From Mycobacterium sp. DL (GTDB lineage: Bacteria; Actinomycetota; Actinomycetes; Mycobacteriales; Mycobacteriaceae): DNA of 64,000 bases. The DNA lies in assembly GCF_039729195.1 (NCBI RefSeq), contig NZ_CP155796.1, positions 5,394,001 through 5,458,000 on the forward strand, given 5' to 3'. The notes beneath the pieces were generated by a model. That model saw nothing but the letters and a program-made list of their open reading frames with translations, ran no database searches and had not been told where the DNA came from. The first letter of the stretch is position 1. Each line of letters starts with the position of its first letter. Made by a program: the position numbers and the translations under genes. Of this stretch, positions 52,192-60,767 are shown piece by piece.

Positions 52192-53394
52192 TCACTTCAA
52201 TACCTTCACCGGGACATGGTGATAGCCGGCGACGTTCTGCATGTTGGTCCGCTCCAGTCCGTCGAAGTCGACCTCGAAGCGTGGCATGAAGTCCAGTAGG
52301 TACTCGAGAGCGATCGCGCTTTCCATGCGGGCCAACGCTGCCCCGAGGCAGCTGTGGATGCCGTAGCCCAGCCCGAGGTTCTGCGCCTGGCTGCGGTCGC
52401 GATCGATGTCGAATGTCTCTGCGTCGTCGAAGGCCCGGGGATCCCGGTTGGCGGAGGCGCCCATCAGGAAGACCGGCTTGTGTGCCGGAACCGTGCCGTT
52501 GGGTAGCTCCACATCCTTCACGCTGTATCGGACGTTGTATTGCACCGGGCCGACGTAGCGCAGCAGTTCCTCGATCGCTGCCGGGATCTTGCTGCGGTCG
52601 TCGAGCAGCTTCTGCCACTGCTCGGGATTGCGCGCGAACTCCACCACTGCGCTGCCCATCAGCTTGGTCACCGTTTCTGCGCCCGCGCCGCCCAACAGCG
52701 CAGCGAAGCCGGTGATCTCGATGTCATCGAGCATGCGATTGGTGCCGTCGGGTCCGGGGATCTCCGCGGCGATCAGCCGACTGATCATGTCGTCTTGCGG
52801 GTTCTTCCGGCGTTCCTGCACCAGCCCGTAGTAGTAGATGCCCGACTGCATGTTGGCCTCCATGGCCTTGTCGCTGAGCTCCATCTGTCCGGGCTCGCAC
52901 TCCAGGCCTTTGTCGATCCAGTGCCGGACCTGCTGGCGAAATTCCTCCGGCACGCCCGCCATCCGGGTGATCACCTCGACGGGGAAGGGGGCGGAGAAGT
53001 CCTGGACGATGTCGAAGTTGTTCGGATCGACCTTGCTCAGGTAGTGCTCGACGAGCTCGACGACCGTGTCGCGCTGGGACTGGATGGCGCGGGGCGTGAA
53101 CGCCTTGTTGAGCAGGCTCCGCATGTGGCGATGGTCCGGCGGGTCCATGAAGATGATCGACTTCTGCGGCGGCACGCCGGAGCGGATCTGAGGCAGATGG
53201 CACCCTCGGGCGGACGAGAAGGACTCATGGTCCTTGAACGCCGCCGCCACGTCCGCGTGCCGGGTCAGTGCGTAGAAGTCCTCGTCTTCGTCGTAGTAGA
53301 TCGGGGCTTCGTCGCGCATCCGCTGGTATATCTCGTACGGATTCTCGAAGTAGTCCGCCGCAACTGGGCTGAACACGAGTTTTGGCTTGGTCAC
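52192..53394 (-). CDS. Cytochrome P450
   Basis: A 400-residue P450, first gene of the minus-strand P450-ferredoxin-P450 operon. It has I-helix GGAGAETVTK, ExxR in EELLRYVGP and heme loop LGYGIHSCLGAALARME. It is similar to the P450 at 50761 throughout, so the pair arose by duplication around the ferredoxin gene. Confidence 0.95.
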   Translation of the reverse strand: MTKPKLVFSPVAADYFENPYEIYQRMRDEAPIYYDEDEDFYALTRHADVAAAFKDHESFSSARGCHLPQIRSGVPPQKSIIFMDPPDHRHMRSLLNKAFTPRAIQSQRDTVVELVEHYLSKVDPNNFDIVQDFSAPFPVEVITRMAGVPEEFRQQVRHWIDKGLECEPGQMELSDKAMEANMQSGIYYYGLVQERRKNPQDDMISRLIAAEIPGPDGTNRMLDDIEITGFAALLGGAGAETVTKLMGSAVVEFARNPEQWQKLLDDRSKIPAAIEELLRYVGPVQYNVRYSVKDVELPNGTVPAHKPVFLMGASANRDPRAFDDAETFDIDRDRSQAQNLGLGYGIHSCLGAALARMESAIALEYLLDFMPRFEVDFDGLERTNMQNVAGYHHVPVKVLK

Positions 53395-53428
53395 TGGGTC
53401 CTCCTCGGCGCTGCGCGCAGGGCCGAAT

Positions 53429-53458
53429 GCATTACGGAAACCTGGCAGATTGTAATGC
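53429..53458. promoter_or_regulatory. GCATTAC...GTAATGC inverted repeat upstream of the P450 operon
   Basis: GCATTAC (53429-53435) and GTAATGC (53452-53458) are perfect 7-bp arms 16 bases apart, 35 to 64 bases upstream of the P450 start at 53394. The spacing of nearly two helical turns would suit a dimeric repressor. No second copy was noticed. Confidence 0.45.
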
Positions 53459-53518
53459 GTACAGTATGCGATAGATCACCTCGAAAGTCAGCTGAATCGC
53501 CGAGTGTCCCGGTCCAGG

Positions 53519-54307
53519 TCACGCCGTCACCCCACTGATCAGTGTTTCGAGTCCACCCAGGTCGACGCCCAGTTCAGCGACAATGTCACGCACGACGGCG
53601 ATGTCCTTGCCGATGAACTCGCCGACACGTGAGATGAAGGCGTCGGCCGACCCGGCCGAGGCGACCATGGACAGGACACGGCTCTGCGCGCTCCCGTGGG
53701 TCAGGGCGTTCAGCAAGCGACCTTCGTCGATGCCGAGCCGGGCGCCCAACCGCATGCCTTCGGCGACGAGTCCGATCTGCGCGGCGAACATCGTGTTGTT
53801 GATCAACTTCACCAACTGCCCTGCCCCCGTGGGGCCGACATGCAGGATCGGGTCGCCGTAGGCCTGCAGTGCCGGGCGGACCCGGGCGACGGCGTCATCG
53901 GCACCGCCGACGAACAGCGTCACCGAGCCCGCGGCGATGTCGTGGGGGCCGCCGCTGACGGGTGCGTCGACGACGTCGACGTGGTCGAACCGTTCGGCGA
54001 TGGTCTGCGCGGTCCGCGGGCTGCCGGTGGTGTGCAGGATGAGCGCGGCGCCCGGGCTCATTCGAGCCACCAGGTCACCGTCCAGGCAGAGCTGCCTGAC
54101 CTGATCGTCGGTGAAGACACAGACGATGACGGCGTCTGCGGATTCGGTCACCGCCGCGGTGTCGGCGACGGCGTGTGCACCGAGTGCCTCGACAGCCGAG
54201 CGCTTTTGGTCGGACCGGCCGAGCGCCCGCACCTCGTGGCCGGAGTCGACGAGTCGACGCACCATCGGCGAGCCCATCCGACCGACGCCGACAAAGCCGG
54301 TCTTCAT
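53519..54307 (-). CDS. 3-hydroxyisobutyrate-dehydrogenase-family protein, copy 1
   Basis: A 262-residue beta-hydroxyacid dehydrogenase: N-terminal GVGRMGSPMVRRLVDSG, substrate motif DAPVSGGPHDIAAGSVTLFV and the catalytic lysine in GQLVKLINN. It would oxidise a 3-hydroxy acid (or reduce the semialdehyde) with NAD(P). It overlaps copy 2 by four bases; the two probably work together. Confidence 0.92.
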   Translation of the reverse strand: MKTGFVGVGRMGSPMVRRLVDSGHEVRALGRSDQKRSAVEALGAHAVADTAAVTESADAVIVCVFTDDQVRQLCLDGDLVARMSPGAALILHTTGSPRTAQTIAERFDHVDVVDAPVSGGPHDIAAGSVTLFVGGADDAVARVRPALQAYGDPILHVGPTGAGQLVKLINNTMFAAQIGLVAEGMRLGARLGIDEGRLLNALTHGSAQSRVLSMVASAGSADAFISRVGEFIGKDIAVVRDIVAELGVDLGGLETLISGVTA

Positions 54308-55122
54308 CTCGAATGGTCCATGAGCGTCAGCGCCGTGTCCGCCACCTCGAACACGCTGCCCTCGGGTGCCGACGCGTCCGCCGCGAGGCTCGCCGCGTGC
54401 CGCACGTCCTTCTGCAGCAGCGCCCCCGCGATGGGGGCCAGCCCTTCGAGGGTTCCACCGAACATCGTGATGCTGCCGACCGCCTTGCTGGTCGCCGAAC
54501 CCCGATGGAGGACCTCGCACAGTCGGTCCCGCGGGATGCCGAGCGCGTCGCCCAACTCCAGGGTGCTCATCGCCGCGCCGAGGTTCGCGCTGAACAGCAG
54601 GTTGTTCAGGATCTTGGCGACCTGACCACTGCCCAACCCGCCGAGGTGGACGATGGCATCGGAATAGGTGGCGAAGACCGGACGCACCTTCTCGACGACG
54701 TCGTCCTGGCCGCCGACCATGACCATCAGCGTGCCCTGTTCGACGGCCGGAGCGCCGCCGCTGACCGGCGCGTCGATCAGCGTGACCCCCTGTGCCGCAG
54801 CAATTTCCGCGAGCTCGCGGCAGGTGTCGGGATGGATCGTGCTGTGGATCGCGACGATACCGCCGGGCTCGAGTCCGGCGAGCACCCCTGCGTCGCCGGT
54901 GAGCACCTCGCGGACGTCGTCGTCGCCGACGACACACAGGCACACCAGGTCGCAGGCAGCGGCGAGCTCGGCCGGCGTGGCCGCCACCCTGGCCGCTGTG
55001 TCGGCATACGGCTCGACCGATGCGGCCCTGCGCGCCCAGAGCGTCAAGTCGAAACCGCCCTCGACGATCCTGCGCGCCATGGGTCCGCCCTGACTGCCCA
55101 GCCCGATGAATCCGACCCTCAT
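54304..55122 (-). CDS. 3-hydroxyisobutyrate-dehydrogenase-family protein, copy 2
   Basis: A 272-residue relative of the preceding protein: GLGSQGGPMARRIVEGG, DAPVSGGAPAVEQGTLMVMV and the catalytic lysine in GQVAKILNN. The two are diverged but keep all catalytic motifs, so they either have different substrates or form a mixed dimer. Its start directly follows the stop of the hydrolase gene (TAGATG). Confidence 0.92.
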   Translation of the reverse strand: MRVGFIGLGSQGGPMARRIVEGGFDLTLWARRAASVEPYADTAARVAATPAELAAACDLVCLCVVGDDDVREVLTGDAGVLAGLEPGGIVAIHSTIHPDTCRELAEIAAAQGVTLIDAPVSGGAPAVEQGTLMVMVGGQDDVVEKVRPVFATYSDAIVHLGGLGSGQVAKILNNLLFSANLGAAMSTLELGDALGIPRDRLCEVLHRGSATSKAVGSITMFGGTLEGLAPIAGALLQKDVRHAASLAADASAPEGSVFEVADTALTLMDHSR

Positions 55123-56019
55123 CTACGTGCCTCCGCTTGATTCCCGATCGCGGCCGCGAGCGTCCGCGATGCATTCCTCGATGAACGACGTCACCCTGTG
55201 GTGGTAGGTGTCGGCGGTCAGACCGACGCTGAGATTGTGTCCGCTGTCTGCCATCTCGTTGACGAGTACGCGCGGGGATGAGGTGAACAGCGCTGCGATC
55301 GCGGCGCGCGCGTCGGGCGTGGACTCCCAGACACTTTCGTGGTCGGCGACGCTGAACTGAACCGGGACCTGCACGCGCGCGGCGATTTCAGGGAAGTCCC
55401 GTCGTGCCCAGTTCGCCGTCACCTCCGCCTCGTAGGCGACCCCGGGGGCCGCGAGCGCTCCGGTGAGGACCTCGCGCGGGTAGAGCTCCGTCGGTTGCCA
55501 CAACAGGTCCCGCAGCCCGGCGGGGCGCGAGGTGAGCGTGGCTGCGCTGATGATGTTCTTGGCGGTCTCGCTGTACCGCAGCCCGGTTCCGGCCACCTCG
55601 ACGCCGAGCACCTCGGACCCTGTTGTCGCCATCCGCAGGGCGAGCTCGCAACCGGCGGAATGCCCGACGAGGAACAACCCTGCGCCGCGGTCACCGTCGG
55701 CGAGGACCTTGTCCACCGCCGCGAAGGCGGCGTCGACACGCCGGGAGGCGTCGCCGAAATCGTTCGCGTACACCGCCGAGGCTCCATACCCCGGCCTGTC
55801 CAGGGCGATCGTCGTGAATCCCGTTGCCGCAGCGGCACGCAACAGCGACAGCCTGGGCTGGCCGGGGCAGTCGAAGTACGCGGCAGACGTGGCACCGCCG
55901 TGTACGGCGACGATGACCGCGCGGGGTTCGGGTGCCTGTGAGACGAGCGCCGACATCGGTACCCCGTCGACCAGCACGACGCGGGGGCGCGGTGCCGGCA
56001 TCACGTCGGCGGCCGTCAC
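55123..56019 (-). CDS. Alpha/beta hydrolase
   Basis: A 298-residue serine hydrolase: oxyanion HGG motif in VAVHGGATSAAY, nucleophile in GHSAGCEL, catalytic histidine in ADSGHNLSVG near the end. Esterase or thioesterase activity is likely. GTG 56019 overlaps the stop of the DUF35-thiolase gene, inside the minus-strand operon 59262-53519. Confidence 0.9.
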   Translation of the reverse strand: MTAADVMPAPRPRVVLVDGVPMSALVSQAPEPRAVIVAVHGGATSAAYFDCPGQPRLSLLRAAAATGFTTIALDRPGYGASAVYANDFGDASRRVDAAFAAVDKVLADGDRGAGLFLVGHSAGCELALRMATTGSEVLGVEVAGTGLRYSETAKNIISAATLTSRPAGLRDLLWQPTELYPREVLTGALAAPGVAYEAEVTANWARRDFPEIAARVQVPVQFSVADHESVWESTPDARAAIAALFTSSPRVLVNEMADSGHNLSVGLTADTYHHRVTSFIEECIADARGRDRESSGGT

Positions 56020-57662
56020 CCGTCGGTCCGCAAGAGCATCACGCCGCTGGGGGTCAGCCCACCGCTGCTGGCCACCGCGACCCGGGCACCGGGGACCTGG
56101 CGCTCACCCGCATCGCCGCGCAGCTGGGTGACCGCCTCGTGGATCAGCCCCATGCCGTGGGTGCGGCCGTGAGACAGCTGACCGCCGTGGGTGTTCAGCG
56201 GAATGACGCCGTCACGGGCGATGGCCTTGCCGCCGTCGAGGAAGTCCTTCGCCTCGCCGATACCGCAGAAGCCCAGTCCCTCCAGCCAGGACAGACAGTT
56301 GAACGTGAACCCGTCATACAGCTCGGCGACGTCGACATCCTTGGGCCGCAACGATGTCCGGGACCACAAGTGCGCGGACTGGCCGAGCACCTGGGGCTCG
56401 TGGGTGAGCGTGGTCTGATCCCAGTCGAGACGCTCGATGATCTGGGTGCCGACGGCCTCGAACCGCACTGGCGGTTTGGCCAGGTCCTCGGCCGCGTCGA
56501 CGGCAGACACGATCACCGCGACCGCACCGTCACACGGGACGTCGCAGTCGTACAGGCCGAACGGCGTGGTGATCATCCGTGCCGACAGATAGTCGTCCAT
56601 CGTCATGGGATCGCGATAGATGGCGGTCGGGTTCAGGGCGGCGTTCGCACGCTGGTTCAACGCGATCCAGCCGAGAGTCTCGCGAGTGGTCCCGTAGCGG
56701 TCGAAGTGGCGGCTCGCGTTCTGCGCCAACACGTGTGCTGCCGAGATCGCGCCGAACGGATGCTGCCAACTGGAGGTGCGCGCACCCATCGGAGGGGACA
56801 TCTTGCCCTCCTTGACCAGCTGCCCGAACGTCGCCTCCCACAGCGTGCGGAAGCACAGCACATGGCGGGCCATCCCGGTGGACACCGCCATCATGGCCGC
56901 GATCACCGAACCGCCGGGGCCGAACGTGTCCATCCCGCCGTTGATCCAGGTGGGACGCAGGCCGAGAGCGCCTTCGAGCGCACTGACGCCGCCCTCTCCC
57001 ATGCCGGCCATGTCGAGTCCCGGATAGGTGGACAACCCGTCGATGTCGTCAAAGGTGAGTCCCGCGTCGGCGACCGCCTGTTCGCACGCGGCGATCGTCA
57101 GCGACAGCGGGGCCACCATCTGCCTGCGGCCGATCGTGGACATGCCGATGCCGGTGATCGCCGAGTGGTCTTCGAACTTCTTCGTGGTGAGCATCGGCCG
57201 GACGTGTTTGGCGAACTGCTCCGGCGGAATCTCGTCGGTGGGCAGCGCCGTGGGCGCGGCTTGGTCGGCCGCGGGCGTGAACAGCGGCAGCCAGACATCG
57301 TCGACCTGCTGGAACTCCACCTCGACGGGCTGGCCGATTGTGAGGCTGTCGGGATCGGCGCCGATGATGTTGGTGGTCAACCGAACTCGGGGATCCTCGA
57401 GGAGTGCGACCTCGGCCACCACGTAGGGCGGCGGCAGATCCGGAAAACCGAAGCGATGGTTGACGGTCAGCCCCGCCAGCGTCGCCCTGCCCGAGACCAC
57501 CCGCACGCCCATCGTCGTTTCCCGGCAGTACCGGCACACCGGAGCGGGAGGATGGATCAGGGACTGGCAGCTCAGACACTCCTGGATCCTGAGCCGTCCG
57601 TCGGCCCCGGAGGTCCAGAAGAACTCGTTCTGCACGGTGAGTTGTGGCAGTGGTCTTGTCAA
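56016..57662 (-). CDS. DUF35 (OB-fold)-thiolase fusion, Ltp2-like retro-aldolase candidate
   Basis: A 548-residue two-domain protein. Residues 1 to about 130 are a DUF35 domain with the zinc ribbon C29-x2-C32, C43-x2-C46 followed by an OB-type fold. From about 165 on there is a thiolase-like domain of the lipid-transfer-protein group: the nucleophilic cysteine is lacking (NGGMDTFGPGGS), and AELYDGFTFN and NTHGGQLSHGRTHGMG replace the usual loops. In steroid degradation the DUF35 part of ChsH2 binds Ltp2, which performs a retro-aldol cleavage of a side chain; here both parts are fused. Side-chain cleavage is therefore the likely role. Confidence 0.87.
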   Translation of the reverse strand: MTRPLPQLTVQNEFFWTSGADGRLRIQECLSCQSLIHPPAPVCRYCRETTMGVRVVSGRATLAGLTVNHRFGFPDLPPPYVVAEVALLEDPRVRLTTNIIGADPDSLTIGQPVEVEFQQVDDVWLPLFTPAADQAAPTALPTDEIPPEQFAKHVRPMLTTKKFEDHSAITGIGMSTIGRRQMVAPLSLTIAACEQAVADAGLTFDDIDGLSTYPGLDMAGMGEGGVSALEGALGLRPTWINGGMDTFGPGGSVIAAMMAVSTGMARHVLCFRTLWEATFGQLVKEGKMSPPMGARTSSWQHPFGAISAAHVLAQNASRHFDRYGTTRETLGWIALNQRANAALNPTAIYRDPMTMDDYLSARMITTPFGLYDCDVPCDGAVAVIVSAVDAAEDLAKPPVRFEAVGTQIIERLDWDQTTLTHEPQVLGQSAHLWSRTSLRPKDVDVAELYDGFTFNCLSWLEGLGFCGIGEAKDFLDGGKAIARDGVIPLNTHGGQLSHGRTHGMGLIHEAVTQLRGDAGERQVPGARVAVASSGGLTPSGVMLLRTDG

Positions 57663-57970
57663 CGGACGAACTCCGAGATCGCTTCGCTGTCCTCGCTGTT
57701 CAACTGAGGCTCGATGGCCTCATCTGAGTCGGCCGACGGCGGCCGACCGCCCAGTGGCCCGTGCTCGCCGAGCTCGGTGATCGCGTGCACCGGACAATCC
57801 AGCAGCGCCCGGAGCACCGCGGCTCGATCGTCACTGGAGACGGTTCCATCACCGATCAACGACGCATAGCCCCAGTCATCGAGCGAGAAGTACCCGGGGG
57901 CGTGCTTGGCGCAGATGCCGAACCCGTCGCACAGCGTTCGGTCCAGTCGGATCTTCATCGGCTCGCTCAC
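57659..57970 (-). CDS. [3Fe-4S]-type ferredoxin with C-terminal extension
   Basis: A 103-residue ferredoxin starting at GTG 57970. Cluster ligands are C14, C20 and C59 (CDGFGIC, DCPVHAI) with phenylalanine at the variable position. The roughly 35-residue acidic tail after the cluster domain is unusual for P450 ferredoxins. Neighbours on both sides overlap by four bases: the NuoF-like protein upstream and the DUF35-thiolase downstream. Confidence 0.88.
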   Translation of the reverse strand: MSEPMKIRLDRTLCDGFGICAKHAPGYFSLDDWGYASLIGDGTVSSDDRAAVLRALLDCPVHAITELGEHGPLGGRPPSADSDEAIEPQLNSEDSEAISEFVR

Positions 57971-59262
57971 GAAAACGCCTCCACCTCGTAGGGCCGTAGC
58001 GCGTGGTACACGTGGGCGCGGCACGCATCACAGTCGCCGGCCAGATGCCTTGCGACGTCGGCGGGGAAGGCCCGCAGCAGGCTGGCGGCGACGTTGGTGG
58101 CGGCATCCAAAGTGGCGCAGGCGCCTCGTCCACGCAGGACCACAGACCAACGCTCCAGCCGGGTCATGTCCTCCTCGGTAGCACTGCCCTGTCGCAGTGC
58201 ATCGGTCACCGCGGACATCGCCGCGGTGCCGTTGAAACACGAACCGCACTGCCCGGCGTTCTCGCGGTCGAAGTAGGCCATCACCGATGCCGCGACCGCA
58301 ACCGGGCAGTCATCGGTGATCACCGCAACGGCGCCGCACCCCAGTCCGCTGTTGAGCCGGCGCATGGTTTCGTGGTCGAGCGTGGCGTCCATCACCTCAC
58401 GGTTGAGCAGGCCCGCGAAATACCCGCCCATCAGCACGCCCTTCACTTGGTCGGCGGAAACCTGTTGGTGTTCCAGTAGTTCGGCGAACGGTGTGCCGAG
58501 GGGTAACTCGTACAACGTCGGAGGTCGGCCGCCGCCGGTGACGGTGGCCAGGAACGTACCGGGGGAGGCGGACGTACCCTCTGCTCGGTAGGCGTCACTT
58601 CCATGGCGCAAGATGAATGGGAGGTTGGCCAGCGTCTCGACATTGCTGACCAGCGTGGGCAATCCGCCGACGCCCTTCTCGAACGGCCGGGGGGGTTTGT
58701 CGGTGGGCTTGGCGGGGCCACCGTTGACGGCGCGCACCGCTGCGGTCTCCTCGCCGGCCACATATCCGGGGTCGACGCTGACCACGGTGACCTGCGCCGC
58801 AATCGACGGTGCGGCGTCCAGGGCGGTGTTCAGCTCATGAGCGGCCAGTGGGTCCGAGACATACACGTGGGCGCGCTCGGCACCGACGATGCGTACGGCC
58901 AACCGGACGCCGTCGAGCACGATGTGCGGGCGGTAGCGCATGAGCCACCTGTCCTTGACGGAGGCGGGCTCACCCTCCTCACCGTTGGCGAGCACGACCG
59001 TGGAACTCCCGGCACGACCGGCGTCACGGACCGTGCGCAGCTTCACCGCAAGGGGGAACGCGGCACCGCCGCGGCCGAGCAATCCACACCGATCGATCTC
59101 TTCGAGCAGAGCGTCAGGATCGCCGAGATCCTGATAGCCGCCGGACTGCGCGTACGCGGCGTAGTCTTCAGCGGTTTCGGACAGTCGCAACAGTCGAGGC
59201 TGGAGCCCCGGCCAGACGGCAGTCGCCACCCGGGTGGCGAACCGATTGTCTGTTGCGGTCAT
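57967..59262 (-). CDS. NuoF-like flavoprotein (stand-alone NADH:acceptor oxidoreductase)
   Basis: A 431-residue homologue of the 51-kDa subunit of complex I. The FMN motif GRGGAAFP (63-70) and NADH motif NGEEGEPASVKDR (93-105) are present. The iron-sulfur motif, ESCGxCxxC in complex I, is ENAGQCGSC (334-342), so one cysteine is alanine (A336) while C339, C342 and a later C382 remain. No other complex I genes are near. Coupled to a ferredoxin gene, it may pass electrons from NADH to that ferredoxin. Confidence 0.88.
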   Translation of the reverse strand: MTATDNRFATRVATAVWPGLQPRLLRLSETAEDYAAYAQSGGYQDLGDPDALLEEIDRCGLLGRGGAAFPLAVKLRTVRDAGRAGSSTVVLANGEEGEPASVKDRWLMRYRPHIVLDGVRLAVRIVGAERAHVYVSDPLAAHELNTALDAAPSIAAQVTVVSVDPGYVAGEETAAVRAVNGGPAKPTDKPPRPFEKGVGGLPTLVSNVETLANLPFILRHGSDAYRAEGTSASPGTFLATVTGGGRPPTLYELPLGTPFAELLEHQQVSADQVKGVLMGGYFAGLLNREVMDATLDHETMRRLNSGLGCGAVAVITDDCPVAVAASVMAYFDRENAGQCGSCFNGTAAMSAVTDALRQGSATEEDMTRLERWSVVLRGRGACATLDAATNVAASLLRAFPADVARHLAGDCDACRAHVYHALRPYEVEAFS

Positions 59263-59298
59263 GACCGGGCCTTCCTGCCGGCGGATAGGGTGGCGGGC

Positions 59299-59781
59299 AT
59301 GAGAACCGCGGTGGTGCGAGTCGACGTCGACCCCTCGGCGCAGCTGAGCGCGGCCGAACTACGCGACGGCATGGCAACCCTTTCCGAACTGGCTGCCGAA
59401 CTCGGCATACAGGTCGTCGAGGCCGATCTCGCGGTGATGCCGGCCAGTCGTCGGCAGGTGGAAGTGCTCATCGCCGGTGACGACCCCGACGAGCTGAAAC
59501 GCACCGCGGTCGGCCTGTGTCTGCGGGCATTCGGTGATTTCGGCTCCGAGCCGTCAGCGGGTGTACTCACATATGTCAGCAGGGGAACCGATGACGATGC
59601 CCACGGTGTGATGGCGGGCCTCGGGGTACGCGGCGACATCGAGCGCGTCACAACCGACAACGGTTGGGACATCGTCAAGGTGACGCTGCTGAGGTCGGAC
59701 GTGCAGCGGGTGCCCGAAAGTCGGGTGCACACCGCTTTGGAAGCGTCACTCAACTGCGAAGTGCAGATCGTCATCGTCTGA
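59299..59781 (+). CDS. Conserved hypothetical protein
   Basis: A 160-residue protein divergent from the NuoF-like gene; 36 bases separate the two starts, so the transcript may be leaderless. It begins MRTAVVRVDVDPSAQLSAAE and has an alternating strand/helix pattern with EVLIAGDDPDELKRTAVGLC, suggesting a small two-domain alpha+beta protein. No cofactor or membrane motif is seen and I do not recognise the family. An in-frame GTG nine bases upstream is another possible start. Confidence 0.65.
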   Translation: MRTAVVRVDVDPSAQLSAAELRDGMATLSELAAELGIQVVEADLAVMPASRRQVEVLIAGDDPDELKRTAVGLCLRAFGDFGSEPSAGVLTYVSRGTDDDAHGVMAGLGVRGDIERVTTDNGWDIVKVTLLRSDVQRVPESRVHTALEASLNCEVQIVIV

Positions 59782-59837
59782 ACCTCGCGAATGTGGTCTT
59801 CGGAGAAGGAGCAGCACCGCGCTCCATACCCCCGGCC

Positions 59838-59858
59838 CCCGCCAAGCGATTCGGCGGG
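59838..59858. terminator. Possible bidirectional hairpin between converging genes
   Basis: CCCGCC (59838-59843) and GGCGGG (59853-59858) form a 6-bp stem with a 9-base loop in the 81-bp gap between two converging genes. It is short and could be chance in GC-rich DNA. Confidence 0.35.
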
Positions 59859-59862
59859 AGCG

Positions 59863-60741
59863 TCATTTCGACTTCTTCAAGAAATCGAGGATCGCGGGTG
59901 CGGCCTGCACCCAGGTGTCGAACATGTTGAAGCGCTTGACTTTTCCGGACGCCCGCGCCTCCCCGGCGCGCTCCCAGGCATCCTCGGGCCACGGCGGGTC
60001 GATGACCTTGGAACCCTTGATCAGGCAGCTCACCTCCAGCGATGTGCGCTTGGGGTGGTCGAGGTCGTTCTCGCCGCCTCTGATGATCAACGTGGGCACC
60101 TCGATGTTGTCGAACATCTCGTCCTCGACACCTGGGATGGTCTGGCCGGGCTTGGGGACAAAGGCGTTGAGCCAGCGCATCATCAACTTCAGGAACTGAT
60201 CGGGATCCTGGGCAAGAATGCGAGCCTCGTTGTCCGGATTCTCGGCGATGCGTTCCTGCCACTCCGCGATCTGGGCGACGGCCTTCATGCCGGCGCCGCG
60301 GACGGCAAGGATGTTCGGCACGATGTAGTACGACCCGAGCACGAAGGAGCCGTACACCCCGCCGACGATGTTCCACACCACCAATTTCTTGACCAGCTCG
60401 GGGTAGAGCATCGTGGTCAGCATCGAATCGCGGGCCCCGCCGGATCCACCCGCGATGATGCACGGACCGATGTCCAGCTTGGTGATCAACTGCTGCAGTG
60501 TCTCTGCGCGCATGTGGGATTCGCTCTGACCGTAGAACTGCACGTCGGACTTACCGCAGTTGGGCCGGTCCCACAACAAGACCCGATATCCGCCATCGAC
60601 GAGTTTGCGCGCCAGCGGTTTCAGCCCGGGAATGTCCTTGCTGAACCTGCCACCGGGTGTGAGGACGATGAATTCACCCTCTTTGCCGAGGATTTCGTAG
60701 ACGACGTTACCGCCGTTGATCTCGATCTTCTTGTTGGGCAA
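59863..60741 (-). CDS. Alpha/beta hydrolase
   Basis: A 292-residue alpha/beta hydrolase. I prefer TTG 60741 (MPNKKIEINGGNVVYEILG) because AAAGGGAA lies just ahead, and an upstream ATG would intrude into the Rieske ferredoxin gene. Motifs are VLTPGGRFS in place of the HGG oxyanion motif, the nucleophile in AGGSGGARDS, and LIIRGGEND before the acid residue. The oxyanion region is unusual, lacking the histidine. Possible role: ester or C-C bond hydrolysis of a ring-cleavage product. Confidence 0.82.
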   Translation of the reverse strand: MPNKKIEINGGNVVYEILGKEGEFIVLTPGGRFSKDIPGLKPLARKLVDGGYRVLLWDRPNCGKSDVQFYGQSESHMRAETLQQLITKLDIGPCIIAGGSGGARDSMLTTMLYPELVKKLVVWNIVGGVYGSFVLGSYYIVPNILAVRGAGMKAVAQIAEWQERIAENPDNEARILAQDPDQFLKLMMRWLNAFVPKPGQTIPGVEDEMFDNIEVPTLIIRGGENDLDHPKRTSLEVSCLIKGSKVIDPPWPEDAWERAGEARASGKVKRFNMFDTWVQAAPAILDFLKKSK

Positions 60742-60767
60742 CTGTTCCCTTTCGGCTCCGGCCGCTT

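Noticed and set aside
55932..57707. 591-codon plus-strand open frame opposite the DUF35-thiolase gene
   Set aside because: Shadow of the conserved minus-strand coding sequence; no motifs.
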